64,000 bases of DNA from Lucinisca nassula (GCA_963580285.1 OY757021.1:92119221-92183220), one strand, 5' to 3'; counted from the stretch's first letter, positions 24,871 through 35,290 are shown. Program-made: numbers and translations. Notes: a model not told the origin generated them from the sequence alone.

Positions 24871-25339
24871 AACTGTGTCATATAAGTAGAAAATTATGAC
24901 TGTTTTTAATATAACATATTGCAATATTTTTTGCTCGATTCACTTGTTCATCCCATAATTTCTACAAACAAGTATGTTTGTTGTCTTTTTGTCATTTTGT
25001 TTGTTCAAATGGCGTTTTGATTGTTGTGAATAAGTTTATGTCGTTCGAAAATGGCAAAATGTACCCTTAAGTATAGGTCATATGATTTTTGTGAAAGCGG
25101 GTTCTTGTTAGAGGAACATGCTGTTGCAGTCTTTTATTTCTTAATCTAAAACCAGCGTTTTTGCATTTATATAAATAAACGAATCGCTTTTCCAATCACG
25201 AGTAGAGTATAATTTAGCCATTATTTGGCACTAAGCAACTACGAACTCGAACTGGGCCGAAATTGTTTGTCGCGATTTGAATGCAAGGGAGTAATTATTA
25301 TTCTCACTACCGTACGGAAAAAGTTACTGTTCGCGGTCT
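24871..25339. other. No recognised feature
   Basis: AT-rich unclassified DNA containing a TTGTTTGTT-type run near 24990. It may include the unrecognised end of the adjacent pogo-like relic. Confidence 0.45.
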
Positions 25340-25871
25340 TGATTTCGGTTAATTATCTTTTTAAAAATTCCAATTTTATCGATCAAGTCACGCAGGCGCG
25401 TGATCAGTATCATAAGACGCTTGTCTTGCCGAAACAGCTGTTTACATAACACTGGTGAACTTGATTGGCGCAATCCCTTTGATCAACAGGTCAAGAAATT
25501 AATGTTGAGAAGGTGTCAAATTAAGTTTATTGTAAACACCTATAATAACCCAGGGCTAATGAGGCAGCATAAAGAAATTAAAGCTGGCAAAATATTTTTC
25601 ACAAATTAATATTTCACACCGACATCGAGTAAGAGCTGCCAAAATTACAGCCTTTGCCTTAAAATACGGACCAAAAATACGAAAGGTATACTACGTGGCT
25701 TAAATTATGACCAGTAATGTACCGGAAGTCACCAAAATCGCCGCAGCTATGATAAAAAATCATAGTACAAAAAGATGGATCTTGCCGAGTCGGACTCCAA
25801 TGGCTCGAACTACCGATGGCTCGAACTTTTTTCGGCTGTCCCGGCGAGTTCGAGCCATCGAAGTTCGACTG
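25340..25871 (-). mobile_element. pogo-like DNA transposon relic, second copy
   Basis: Reverse-complement match to the complete element at 62597-63430: CAGGCGCGTGATCAGTATCA, GAAACAGCTGTTTACATAAC, CCGGAAGTCACC and the terminal repeat CGATGGCTCGAACT / GAAGTTCGACTG ending at 25871 before TA. The other terminus diverges near 25340-25250 and could not be found. No transposase is recognisable. Confidence 0.78.
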
Positions 25872-26065
25872 TATCTCGAAATTTCGACTTAATAACTCGA
25901 AATTTCGACTTAATATCTCGAAATTTCGACTTAGTAACTCGAAATTTCGACTTAATATCTCGAATTTTCGACTTATTATCTCGAAATTTCGACTTAATAA
26001 CTCGAAATTTCGACTTAATAACTCGAAATTTCGACTTACTATCTCGAAATTTCGACTTACTATAA
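25872..26065 (+). repeat. 21-bp minisatellite starting at a pogo-like terminus
   Basis: About nine units of CTCGAAATTTCGACTTA plus a 4-base variable end (total 21 bp). The array begins exactly where the pogo-like terminal repeat ends. The core TCGAAATTTCGA is self-complementary. It is open in all frames because 21 is divisible by three; the resulting repetitive peptides are not evidence for a gene. Confidence 0.93.
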
Positions 26066-26110
26066 TTTCTACATACTAGCTCGAAACTGACTCTTTGATC
26101 TGCGCTGTGA

Positions 26111-26176
26111 CTTTCAACTCTGAATAGGGATTAGCCATAACAGGAATCTTGTTATGGTCAACTCAGAGTTGAAAGA
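26111..26176. repeat. Perfect-type hairpin
   Basis: CTTTCAACTCTGAATAGG and CATAACAGGAATCTTGTTATG, then CAACTCAGAGTTGAAAG. The outer arms CTTTCAACTCTGA / TCAGAGTTGAAAG pair, as does the inner CATAACA / TGTTATG. Confidence 0.7.
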
Positions 26177-26670
26177 AGACCTTAGATGTCATAACCAACT
26201 TTCCACAACTTCATTATCACGGTTTAAATATGGAGTTTGGATATTTTTGCATGTTTAGCGCCAGAAGTCATGCCTCATTTTGAGAACGAATCATTTGCCA
26301 CTGGACATGTGTGCTAGATCCCGCCGTTATGGAATTGAGACATTGGCTTGGCTAGCTAGAAGCCCCTGGAACATATTTGGGAGATTCTTGCTCGTCGAAT
26401 ACAGAACACTGAACACACCCACGACCCCCTTCCCCCACCTTCACACACACGCGCGGCTAGAGCTGACCAGCCATCAATTTCGACGTCTGACCGATGGGAT
26501 GAAACGAAGGGTCTAGGAATCTGCTGCTCTGTCAAAATGATACATTTTGAACACGCAACGTATTCTGATACCGCATTGTTGCTTTGTTAAGTTAGTCATG
26601 GTGTTCGTGTTGCATAGTTTACCATCTTTTGGGTAGATTTTTTTTTCATTCGACCCAAAGTAACAATCTA
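26177..26670. other. No recognised feature
   Basis: Unclassified, with a C-rich segment (CCCCCTTCCCCCACC) and CACACACACGCGCG near 26425-26455. Confidence 0.45.
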
Positions 26671-26930
26671 CAGAAGCTTCTCGCCTGCTATTGTCCACGT
26701 GACTATCGCTGACCATCTACACCATGAACGTACCGGTTATTTAATGAAGCTCTCTTCTCCGGCATCTGATCAGGGTCTACACTGTTTGCAATATCCATGT
26801 TTCCCGGCCCAGTCTACATGGGGCACTGACGTCACAAGGAAAGACTATAGCGCTGCTATAAATAGCTCGACCTGGATTTTGAACATAGTCAGTGATAGTC
26901 ACGAGGTCAATAGAAGGCGGGAAGCTTCTG
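26671..26930. mobile_element. MITE with about 43-bp terminal inverted repeats
   Basis: The left arm starts CAGAAGCTTCTCGCCTGCTA and continues through GTGACTATCGCTGAC. The right arm is its complement (GTCAGTGATAGTCAC ... GGCGGGAAGCTTCTG). At 26758-26795 the interior holds a half copy of palindrome P (CATCTGATCAGGGTCTACAC, CTGTTTGC). No clear target duplication, and no transposase. Confidence 0.72.
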
Positions 26931-27204
26931 AAGTTAGTAACTTTTAGTCAATTGATAATTAATCGACCCAAGTGCGGCGTCTGATCAGAATCTACACATT
27001 TTGCTTATAGTATAGGAATTTAAAGGATAAACGAAACATGTTCAAATCCACACTCGAAGACAATCGACCCAACCGTGCTGTCAGTGCTTTGATCTATAAA
27101 TGATTTTTACAGCACACGATGCGAAAGTTTGCTACCGAAAAAAACTGTCAAATATGACTTTTAGCCCGTTTGTATTTTACTGAAATGGGGTTGAATTTGT
27201 TTGA

Positions 27205-27325
27205 ATGATTTGAGGTTTAACGTCCCCGTCAACACTGTATAGGTCATTTTGAAGACGTTGCTTCCACTTTTGTGGGACTTTTACCCAACGTTGTGATGAA
27301 ATGACTTCTCAAGCCATGTCGCACT
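27205..27325 (-). mobile_element. SINE-C, 3-prime fragment
   Basis: GATTTGAGGTTTAACGTCCC through ACTTCTCAAGCC; the 5-prime two thirds are absent. First of three minus-strand SINE-C pieces in a row. Confidence 0.85.
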
Positions 27326-27328
27326 AAT

Positions 27329-27632
27329 TGTTTGATTTGAGGTTTAACGTCCCCGTCAACACTGTAAAGGTCATTTTGGAGACGTTGCTTCCAATTTTGT
27401 GGGACTTTTACCCGGCATTGAGATGAAATGACATCTCATGCCCTGTTGCCCAATGAAACCAATGGGTTTATAAGCATGGACGGTCCGACTCTTGCGCACC
27501 GCTTTGCCTGGGCAGGCTTAGATCCTCTAATCGGTTTACCAGTACTCGTGTGCGGGTCGGATTCAGCTCTGCGTGGAAGCATCATGCAACCCATATATTT
27601 CTTCAAGCCCCGATGGACGGAGGCCGCCCTGT
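27329..27632 (-). mobile_element. SINE-C, full copy
   Basis: Complete from TTGATTTGAGGTTTAACG to CAAGCCCCGATGGACGG, with GGACGGTCCGACTC and CAGCTCTGCGTGGAAGC. Confidence 0.9.
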
Positions 27633-27810
27633 CGCCTTATGAAACCAATATGAAACCAATAGGGTTTATAAGCATGGACGGTCCGACTCGCACCGCTTTA
27701 CCTCCTCTAAGCGATTTACTAGTACTCGTGTGCGGTCGGAATTCAGCTCTGCATTGAGGCACTATGCAGCCTATCCATTTATTCAAGCCCCGATGGGCGG
27801 GCCCGTGAAA
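27633..27810 (-). mobile_element. SINE-C, 5-prime fragment
   Basis: CCCTGTCGCC through CAAGCCCCGATGGGCGG, lacking the 3-prime third and with a small internal duplication of GAAACCAATA. It abuts the full copy, so a partial tandem or successive same-site insertions occurred. Confidence 0.85.
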
Positions 27811-28134
27811 CGGGATTGAATGCGCGACGTCCTGATGAGACAGAAAACCCTCTGACTCTTACATGATACATATGTTTTGGATTCTAGTTTTATAGTTCTT
27901 GAGAAATATTTGATAAAATTAACATTGGTCAATATAGAGAGAAAGAAGAATGAAAGAACATGTGACAAAATACACCGAGAAAGGTCATTGGCGTTTACAC
28001 GATACAAGTAAGCCGATAATGACCATAGTCTCACAATGTTATCACATAATTTGCATAATCTGCTTGATGTAAACTTGTTTTCAAAGCTGGGGTATAATGA
28101 AACGGGGGTGTTTAACATTAACTGTGTGTATAGG

Positions 28135-28512
28135 ACTTAATATCTCGTAAGTCGAAAATTCGAGATACTAAGTCGAAATTTCGAGTTATTAAGTCGAAAT
28201 TTCGAGTTAATAAGTCGAAATTTCGAGTTATTATGTCTAAATTTCGAGAAACTAAGTCGAAATTTCGAAATTTCGGGTTACAAAGTCGAAATTTCGAGAT
28301 ACTTAGTCGAAATTTCGAGATACTAAGTCGAAATTTCGAGTTAATAAGTCGAAATTTCGAGTTATTATGTCGAAATTTCGAGATACTAAGTCGAAATTTC
28401 GAGTTATTATGTCGAAATTTCGAGATACTAAGTCGAAATTTCGAGTTAATAAGTCGCAATTTCGAGTTACTAAGTCGAAATTTCGAGATACTAAGTCGAA
28501 ATTTCGAGATAC
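28135..28512 (-). repeat. 21-bp minisatellite, inverted relative to 25872-26065
   Basis: About 18 units of AAGTCGAAATTTCGAGT plus a 4-base variable end, the reverse complement of the array at 25872. Units alternate between TTAATAAG, TTATTATG and ATACTAAG spacers, giving a partly higher-order pattern. Confidence 0.93.
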
Positions 28513-29054
28513 CTATCAAAAGAAAAAAAAGTATACCTGGCCCTAATGCTCTTTCGTAAGATATAGATATAGACCAGTCATCTGCTTACATTTCAATAGT
28601 GTGAGTGACAGAATTATAGACTTAGTTTTTATCGAAAAGTTAAAAAAATGTCAAAAGCCCATCTGATTAAAGCAAAAAGTATACACTTCTGGCGGCTGTC
28701 TCCTGTACGAGAAATTGGCACAACTTTATTGCCTGGGAAAAATGATCAAAAATAAAAAAAAGTTATCGTCAAACAAACGCGGCCTAAAATATATACATGT
28801 GAAAAGACCTGTCGCTTGACAGGATAGCTAACCGGAATTCGCGCTTTGATATAGTTGCGTAAAGGCAAATCCAGTGCTATATCAATATTGGGGATTGTGA
28901 ATGATTCAAGTCTGTAACATAAGTATCCCTTTTTATGCCATTTAACCCATATCCATGTAGACAGGCAGATGCTCTTGGCAATATTGAAACTATTTCACAT
29001 GCTTTCAATGAATCAACACGGGCGACAAATAGCAAATGCAAGGATAGTAGAACC
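28513..29054. other. No recognised feature
   Basis: Unclassified AT-rich DNA; no coding frame or shared repeat seen. Confidence 0.45.
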
Positions 29055-29261
29055 CTTAGTTCAGGTGAGCTAAAAAGTATGCCTGTGACCCTGACTTTGG
29101 CCCCAAGGTCACGATCATGGGACCGGATGCTGCTGATAAACTTTTGAGACAAGTATTTATCACCTCTGCAATAATGAACTGAATCTATCATACGATAATG
29201 AAGAAATGACCTCCTAAAACTTTAATGCACATTACGATAACATATCCGTGTGATATAGTGC

Positions 29262-29481
29262 ATTTTTCAAACTTCAAACATGTATTTTGTCTGATGAAAA
29301 TTTGTAATAATTTCCTTATTTCTACTCCAAACACAGGTTTTGAGGCGGTTCTAACGAGTACCCACAACCTATGTCTTGGAGCAGAAATAAGGAAAAAAAG
29401 TTGACCCCCGTAAATCCCAGTTTTCTCTATATAAAGAGGGGTTTAGGGGGGTCTTTATTTCACGGACTTGTTCACGTGATG
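29262..29481. mobile_element. FB-H foldback element, partial
   Basis: Contains GAGGCGGTTCTAACGAGTAC, a CCACAACCTATGTCTTGGAG block, CCCCGTAAATCCCAG and ends TTCACGTGATG; the left terminal region is degraded. Confidence 0.75.
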
Positions 29482-29653
29482 AAATCATCAACATTAACAT
29501 TCTAAGTCTGTGACCGTCTTGGTTATGGTGCGGATGTTGCTGATAAAAACTTAAAGCAATATCTATCACCATACCAAATTCACTGAAAGGCAGCCAAGTA
29601 ATTATCTAAAATCGTCGGTGCCAAAACTAACATAAATGTTCTAAGTCCGTGAC

Positions 29654-29928
29654 CATTACGAAATCACGCCTATACAAATATATTGTCACCTTTATCGCCG
29701 AAAAAAAGAAATTTTTAAGATGAAAAATTGTGATATTTTTCTTATTTCTGCTCAAAATATGAATTGTGTGTACTCGTTAGAACCTCATCGAGGCGGTTCT
29801 AACGAGTACCCACACTCTATATTTTGGAGCAGAAATAAAAAATAAGGTTTACCCCTGTAAACCCCAGTTTTACTATATAAAAGTTGGGTTCAAAGGGGTC
29901 AAAATTATATAGGCTTGTTTTCGTGATG
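29654..29928. mobile_element. FB-H foldback element, near complete
   Basis: Starts CATTACGAAATCACGCCTAT and ends GGCTTGTTTTCGTGATG. The centre is TTAGAACCTCATCGAGGCGG. Length is about 275 bp. Confidence 0.82.
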
Positions 29929-30206
29929 TTTGACCCAAAGATTATGGTCATGAGAGCTGATGCTGCTGCCAAAACGTTGACACAAGTATCTATTACCATG
30001 CCAAGTATAAACTAAATCTATCTAAAGATGTAAGGAACTCCTAAACATTTAACACAAAATCTTTATCATAAGAATTCAAAGTCTTTGACCTTGACCCCAA
30101 GATTAAGGTCTTGAGAGCTGCTGCTAAAAACTTGACACCGGTATCTATTACCATACCAAGTATAAACTAATTCGATCTTACCATACCAAGTATAAACTAA
30201 TTGTCA

Positions 30207-30450
30207 GCCTCGATAGCGCAGTGACTCGACTCGCGTTCGACTCCTGATCGAGAGGCTGTGCGTTCGAATCCGGCACCCGGTATCGAGGTGTGTCCTTGGG
30301 CAAGACACGTAATGACACTGCCTCACTCCACCCAGGTGTAAATGGGTAGCAGTGGGGTAATAGTCACTGCCTCTCTCTCGCGCGCGTGAAACATCCGGAA
30401 TGAGTGTTCGAGAGCGATTAAATAAGCTTGAAGCTTCCATCGCAATCGAA
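30207..30450 (+). mobile_element. SINE-E, full copy
   Basis: tRNA-like head (CCTCGATAGCGCAGTGACTC; TGCGTTCGAATCC B box), then GGTGTGTCCTTGGGCAAGAC, CCACCCAGGTGTAAATGGG and CCGGAATGAGTG. The tail is AATCGAACTAAAATAAATTA. Confidence 0.85.
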
Positions 30451-30841
30451 CTAAAATAAATTAGTATAAACTAAAAACTAATTCGATCCAAAGGTAAAAA
30501 AGAATTAATGAGCTCCTAAAACTTTAAATCACAAAATCTTTAACATAAAAATCCAAGGTCATGCTTATATATGTGCTGGTGTTGCTGATAAAAACTTTAA
30601 AAAAAAATATCTCTTCACCATTCCAAGTCCGAAGTAAATTCATATGAAGGCAACCAACTAATGATCTAAAATCTTCAGTGCAAAAACATAAAAGTTCTTA
30701 GTCTGTGACCTTGGCCCCAAGGTCACGGTCATGTATGATGACCAGATATGCTGCTGATAAAAACGCTTTTTCAGTCTGATCTGGGTCTGGACTGTTTGCT
30801 TAGGCCTGTCTGTCGCAACACTTAGGACCATTGCGGTATAT

Positions 30842-31005
30842 AACGGGCCTCCGTGGCCTCGTGGATAATAGCTCAGATTCTTAATCATTAGGTCTCTCAC
30901 CGCTGTGGGCTCGAGCCTCGCTCGGGTCACATGTGAGACGCCAAGTTCTGTGTCGGCTCGATATGAGTGAAATAATCTTGAAAGGGCCGTAAAACCAAGA
31001 CAACC
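30842..31005 (+). mobile_element. SINE-D with tRNA-like head, internally deleted
   Basis: Head GGCCTCCGTGGCCTCGTGG and GGGCTCGAGCCTCG, then GTCACATGTGAGACGCCAAG, then a direct jump to GGCTCGATATGAGTGAAATA and GGGCCGTAAAACCAAG. The middle block seen at 40525 is deleted. Confidence 0.85.
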
Positions 31006-31061
31006 CCTCCCCCCAAAAAATGCGGTATATCAGACAGCGCACGACAAACTTCTAAAAGAGA

Positions 31062-31275
31062 TCACTATTTAGGTAAGCCTTATTTTTCTTATGTCTGCTC
31101 TAAAAATAGACTGTTGGTACCCGTTAGAACCGCCTCGATGAGACGGTTCTAATGGATACCAACCATCTATATTTTGAGAAGAAATAACAAAAATATGACA
31201 AGTTTTCATCTTAAAATTTTCATTTTTTCGGCGCTAAAGGTTACAGTGTTTTGTATAGGCGTATTTTCTTATTTT
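31062..31275. mobile_element. FB-H foldback element, left end truncated
   Basis: TTTTTCTTATGTCTGCTC, CGTTAGAACCGCCTCGATGA, an ATCTATATTTTGAG block and a TGTATAGGCGTATTTTC end. Confidence 0.78.
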
Positions 31276-31394
31276 TTTCCACTGCATATCCGCTGGCAGG
31301 CGCATTTTGTTTTCGTACGTTGCAACTTATATAACAGGATAATACACCCGTGCGACAAAGTCCATTTTTCACATTACCAAAATGGCTACTTTTC

Positions 31395-31592
31395 TGGAGA
31401 AAATCTGTGATATTTTCATATTTATACTGTACGTAAACATCATCATTGAGGCGGTTCTAGCGAGTATCCACAACCTATGTCTTGGAGCAGAAATAAAAAA
31501 AAAAAAAACGTGTATGTTCAAGTAAACCCAAGTTTTCTCAACATAAATTGGGGTTTAGGGGTCGTTCATTTCACGGATTTGTTCACGTGATT
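31395..31592. mobile_element. FB-H foldback element, right half
   Basis: GAGGCGGTTCTAGCGAGTAT, CAACCTATGTCTTGGAGCAG, a run of A, AAATTGGGGTTTAGGGGTCG and GTTCACGTGATT. Confidence 0.72.
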
Positions 31593-31800
31593 AAATATTT
31601 ACCGTTGCTTATAGTGCCCCCTTCGCCTCAGATTAAAATCATTTATCCTTTCTTATACTGCTAGAAAAGAAAACAAAACATTCCAAGCCTCCATAGTAGG
31701 AATGATGGAGGGACCGTGAGCTTTGGCCCAGTAGTCCAGCACACACCTTCCCTCCCTGGTTCCTCCGTTCTATTCATGGGTCTGGTCTCTAGCTGCATAT

Positions 31801-32068
31801 TTTGGTTTGGTTTGTATTGGAGTTTAACGGCCCAGTCAATACTATTTTAGGTCATTTTGAGCCGGTCAGTTGACCTATCAACACTTTTCCTGGGTATGCT
31901 TATACGTAAGCGATTAACCAGTACAGTCAGAAACTGACAACTGCCCTTCTTGAATCAGCGGAAGGGAGAGAATGACCGTAGAAAAGATTTCATGATCAAT
32001 CTCCACGAAAGAATGTTGCCGACACCGGCAGGTGTCGAACCCGTGTCCTCCTGATCGCCAGTCAGACA
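31801..32068 (-). mobile_element. SINE-B, full copy with 13-bp TSD
   Basis: Complete 268-bp insertion flanked by TCTAGCTGCATAT at 31788-31800 and 32069-32081. On the minus strand it starts in the tRNA-like head (GGGTTCGACACCTGCC) and ends GGCCGTTAAACTCCAATACA. The TSD gives the exact element limits for the family. Confidence 0.95.
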
Positions 32069-32400
32069 TCTAGCTGCATATAACGTAAGACAGCTTTTCT
32101 GGCAGTTATTCTTTGAAGAGAACTTGTTGAAGACATAAAGAGAAAACCAGAATCTGCTGTATAAATAAACCATGATTGGTTTTCCTCTTTACCCAATTAT
32201 TTTCAATGTTTTTTAGTTTTGATTACTTCGATCGCCTTCAGAAGTACACTCTGCGTCTGTTTTTATAGTCAAACATTTCAGAGTATTTTACGTAAAAAAT
32301 AAAATTTCGCATAACTATTGTGATTTCCTTTCTAGCCTGGTGCCAGTCTGGATGCTAAAACTGACATTTCTACGCTTCTGCTCGATCGAACCGCCTCATG

Positions 32401-32682
32401 CATCACGAAAACATGCCTATATAATTTTGACCCCCTTGAACCCCATTTTTATATAGTAAAACTGGGGTTTCCAGGGGTATACCTTATTTTTCTTATTTCT
32501 GCTCTAAAATATTGATTGTGGGTACTCGTTAGAACCGCCTCGATGAGGCGGTTCTAATGATTACCCACAATCTATATTTCAGAGCAGAAATAAGAAAAAT
32601 ATCACAATTTTTCATCATAAAATTTTCATTTTTTTCGGCGATAAAGGTGGCAATGTATTTGTATAGGCGTGTTTGCGTAATG
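32401..32682. mobile_element. FB-H foldback element, complete (282 bp)
   Basis: Termini CATCACGAAAACATGCCTAT and ATAGGCGTGTTTGCGTAATG are inverted copies. The centre is AACCGCCTCGATGAGGCGGTT, cited here as CGCCTCGATGAGGCG. Flanking blocks TTATTTCTGCTCTAAAATAT and TATTTCAGAGCAGAAATAAG also pair, so most of the element folds back. Confidence 0.88.
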
Positions 32683-32815
32683 ATTTGAAACTGATTGAAA
32701 CGTATATTGATATCCCTGAAAAAACACTTTTAGCCATATAAAGTTGGGTTTACAATGGACGAATTGTTTAAATGAGTTACAAATAAGCCGGAGCATGACA
32801 AAACCTACAAGTACC

Positions 32816-33422
32816 ATTACGAAAGCACGACCATTGAAATGTACAAAAATTTTACCATCAAAAATTTTTTTTTTCTAATAAAAAGTTATTATTTTTTCAT
32901 TTATTTATTTATTTTTTTTTTTTTTTTTTGTATTTATCCGCAAAACAGATTGTGTGAACTCTTTAGAACCGTTACGCCGAAGCGGTGTAACAATTATCCA
33001 TCATCTATGTTTCTCAGCAAAAATATTTGTTTGTTTGTTTGATTTGAGGTTTAACGTCCCCGTCAACACTGTAAAGGTCATTTTGGAGACGTTGCTTCCA
33101 ATTTTGTGGGACTTTTACCCGACATTGAGATGAAATGACATCTCAAGCCCTGCCGGCCTATGAAACCAATAGGGTTTATGAGCATGGACGGTCCGACACT
33201 CGCACCGCTTTCCCTGGGCAAGCTTAGATACCCTAAGCGGTTTACCAGTACTCGTGTGCGGGTCGGTTTCAGCTCTGCATGGAAGCATCACGCAGCCCAT
33301 CTATTTCTTCATGCCCCGATGGGCGGGGCCGCTGAGCAAAAATAAGAAAAATATTGTATACCCTGGTAACCCCAGTTTTACTATAAAAACAGGGTTTAAA
33401 GGTGTCAAATTTCGTGATGACG
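32816..33422. mobile_element. FB-H foldback element interrupted by SINE-C
   Basis: CATTACGAAAGCACGACCAT to GTCAAATTTCGTGATGACG-type end, with a degraded centre (CTTTAGAACCGTTACGCCGA). The right half is split at 33026-33334 by SINE-C. A long poly-T at about 32910-32930 is within the left arm. Confidence 0.78.
33026..33334 (-). mobile_element. SINE-C, full copy with 10-bp TSD inside FB-H
   Basis: 309 bp flanked by AGCAAAAATA at 33016-33025 and 33335-33344. It starts (TTTG)n then GATTTGAGGTTTAACGTCCC and ends CCCCGATGGGCGGGGCCGCT-like at the 5-prime end. The TSD fixes the limits and polarity of SINE-C. Confidence 0.93.
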
Positions 33423-33581
33423 CTTAGCTTGTCTCACAGATCTTCTTGTAGGATTGGTCATAACGCACGTCTCGACTGACACACGGCATTTTGATTTTTT
33501 GAAATTGCACGGGAATCGTGTCAAGCCTTATTTTCTCTGAAAAATTGTCGTCTGCTCTAGAATTTTCCCTGGAGAACTCAC

Positions 33582-33660
33582 CATGATAACACACCTATAT
33601 AATTTTGACATCCGTAAACCCTACTTTCTTGTAGTAAAACTGGGGTATAATTTTTTCATA
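33582..33660. mobile_element. FB-H foldback fragment
   Basis: CATGATAACACACCTATATA, TCCGTAAACCCTACTTTC and AAAACTGGGGTATAATT match the left terminal 80 bp of FB-H. Confidence 0.6.
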
Positions 33661-33900
33661 TTTCAGTTTTTGGTGGTAAGCTTTTCAATATATTTGGATA
33701 TGCGTATTTTCGTATTTTTAAATGTTTTTGCAATGGTCGAAATGTATTCATTCACCAAAGACTCCTGAATCTCATTCCTGATTATTGAAAAAGAGATAAC
33801 CCAGTTTTATCTGGACGGGAATAAAACAGGTGATCAAATTGTCCAGATATAATTACAAATCGATCATCTTTAATACAACTAATCTCTTGCTCAACGCTAA

Positions 33901-34211
33901 CATCACAAAAACACGCCAATATAATTTCGACCCCCTCGAACCCCACTTTAATATAGTAAAACTGGGGTTTCCGGGGGTATTCCTTATTTTTCTTATTTCT
34001 GCTCTTAAGTATAGATTGTGGGTACTCGTTAGAACCGCCTCGATGCGGTTCTAACGAGTGCCGCCTCGATGAGGCGGTTCTAACGAGTGCCAACAATCTA
34101 TATTTTGAGCAGAAATAAGAAAAATATCACAATTTTTCATAAAAAAAAAACAACAACATTTTTTCGGCCATAAAGGTGGCAATGTATTTGTATAGGCGTG
34201 TTTGCGTAATG
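33901..34211. mobile_element. FB-H foldback element, complete with duplicated centre
   Basis: CATCACAAAAACACGCCAAT to GGCGTGTTTGCGTAATGG. The central GGTTCTAACGAGTGCC / CGCCTCGATGAGGCG palindrome is present one and a half times, so the centre itself has been duplicated. Confidence 0.87.
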
Positions 34212-34529
34212 GCCCGGGTATTTCAGCAGACATTTCAAAATATTTTCTCTTATTTTCCCCAGAAAACAGATTTTGACAGTTCATGTAAATTGTCTCTATG
34301 GGAGATCATTCGCATGAAAGGTCAAAACATGTTTTCTTGCACACCGGACAAGCAAATCCGTGGTTTTAGCCTGGGATTGAATATAAGAATCTTATATGGG
34401 TGTGAGGGGTGGATGGAAAAATCCGTCCCGAGGGTCACTCGGCAAGCCTCTTGATGCCGGACAGTGATCCCGAGGGCGGATTTTTCTATCCACCCCTCAC
34501 ACCCATATAGGATTATTTTTCTTGCATAC

Positions 34530-34588
34530 CTTCCATTTCTATTGCGAATTTTAATGCTGCTGTCACTTCGGTTACTGACGTCCGCCAT
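34530..34588 (-). pseudogene. First-exon-like relic in left arm
   Basis: ATGGCGGAC preceded by CACAAA gives a good start context. The frame reads MADVSNRSDSSIKIRNRNG over 19 codons and ends AAG followed by GTATGC, a plausible splice donor. The mirror arm (next entry) has diverged. Exon status is inference only; the same string is also a YY1-type ATGGCGG site. Confidence 0.3.
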
Positions 34589-34914
34589 TTTGTGATGACA
34601 CAACAGGAATATTTAGTGACGTCACTGACGACGCCGCGCATGAGGTTGTAATCAACCAGTGCATTTATCAAACACGCGATTATATTCGATTTGGGTTCGG
34701 AACACTAGGGTAAGAACAGAAATTTCTATCCCAGGGTAAAATCACGGATTTCCTTGTCTGGTGTGCAAGAAATTCTGTTCCAACCCTGGTGTTCTTACCC
34801 AAAATTGAATATTCTCGCGTATTTGATAAATGCACTGGTTGAATACGACCTCATACATGTATGCGCCGTCGTTAAGGTTGACGTCACTAAACATTCCTGT
34901 AGGGTCATCACAAT

Positions 34915-34965
34915 ATGGCGGACGACGGTAACGGAAGTGACTGCAGCATTGAAATGGAATATATG
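34915..34965 (+). pseudogene. First-exon-like relic in right arm
   Basis: Mirror copy of 34530-34588, reading MADDGNGSDCSIEMEY. The donor-like GTATGC is here ATATGC, so if it was an exon the splice site is lost. Confidence 0.25.
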
Positions 34966-35214
34966 CTACAAAAATATATATGGGTGCTAGGGGTGGATAG
35001 AAAAATCCGTACCTCGGGATTACTGTCCGGCATCACTCGGCACGCCTCGTGATGCCGGACAGTGACCCTCTGGACGATTTTTTCCATCTACCTCTCATAC
35101 CCATATAAGAGGGGAAAATAAGAAGAAAAAAAATATCATCACTTGGTCGTCTTCTGCATTAGCATAGAGAGTGGTAAAGGCTAAACACGAGTACTCGTTG
35201 CTGTTCTTATTTCA

Positions 35215-35290
35215 ATTAACATAGACTGGTCATATAATAATTAACATAGACTGGTCATAAAATAATTAACATAGACTGGTCATAAAATGT
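35215..35290 (+). repeat. 25-bp tandem repeat, three units
   Basis: ATTAACATAGACTGGTCATA plus about five bases, three consecutive copies. Confidence 0.9.

Larger units (their letters stand above)
29055..30760 (+). repeat. Degenerate tandem repeat interrupted by foldback and SINE insertions
   Basis: A unit of roughly 150-190 bp with GACCTTGACCCCAAG, GCTGATGCTGCTG, AAAACTTGACAC and CCATACCAAGTATAAACTAA recurs near 29085, 29505, 29930, 30090 and 30700. FB-H copies (29262, 29654) and SINE-E (30207) lie between units. Confidence 0.7.
34310..35110. repeat. Nested inverted repeat with two hairpins and paired promoter-like arms
   Basis: Outer hairpins at 34391-34510 (ATGGGTGTGAGGGGTGGATG / CATCCACCCCTCACACCCAT type) and 34972-35110. 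Between them two long arms (about 34515-34745 and 34755-34970) are inverted copies about 34750. Each arm has a TGACGTCA-type site and an ATGGCGGAC start pointing outward. Could be a large foldback transposon or an inverted duplication of a gene 5-prime end. Confidence 0.82.

Noticed and set aside
28118..28519. SKFRLIN-type heptapeptide-repeat reading frames (also 25775-26079)
   Set aside because: The 21-bp minisatellite is divisible by three and stop-free in some frames; nothing around it looks like a promoter or coding flank.
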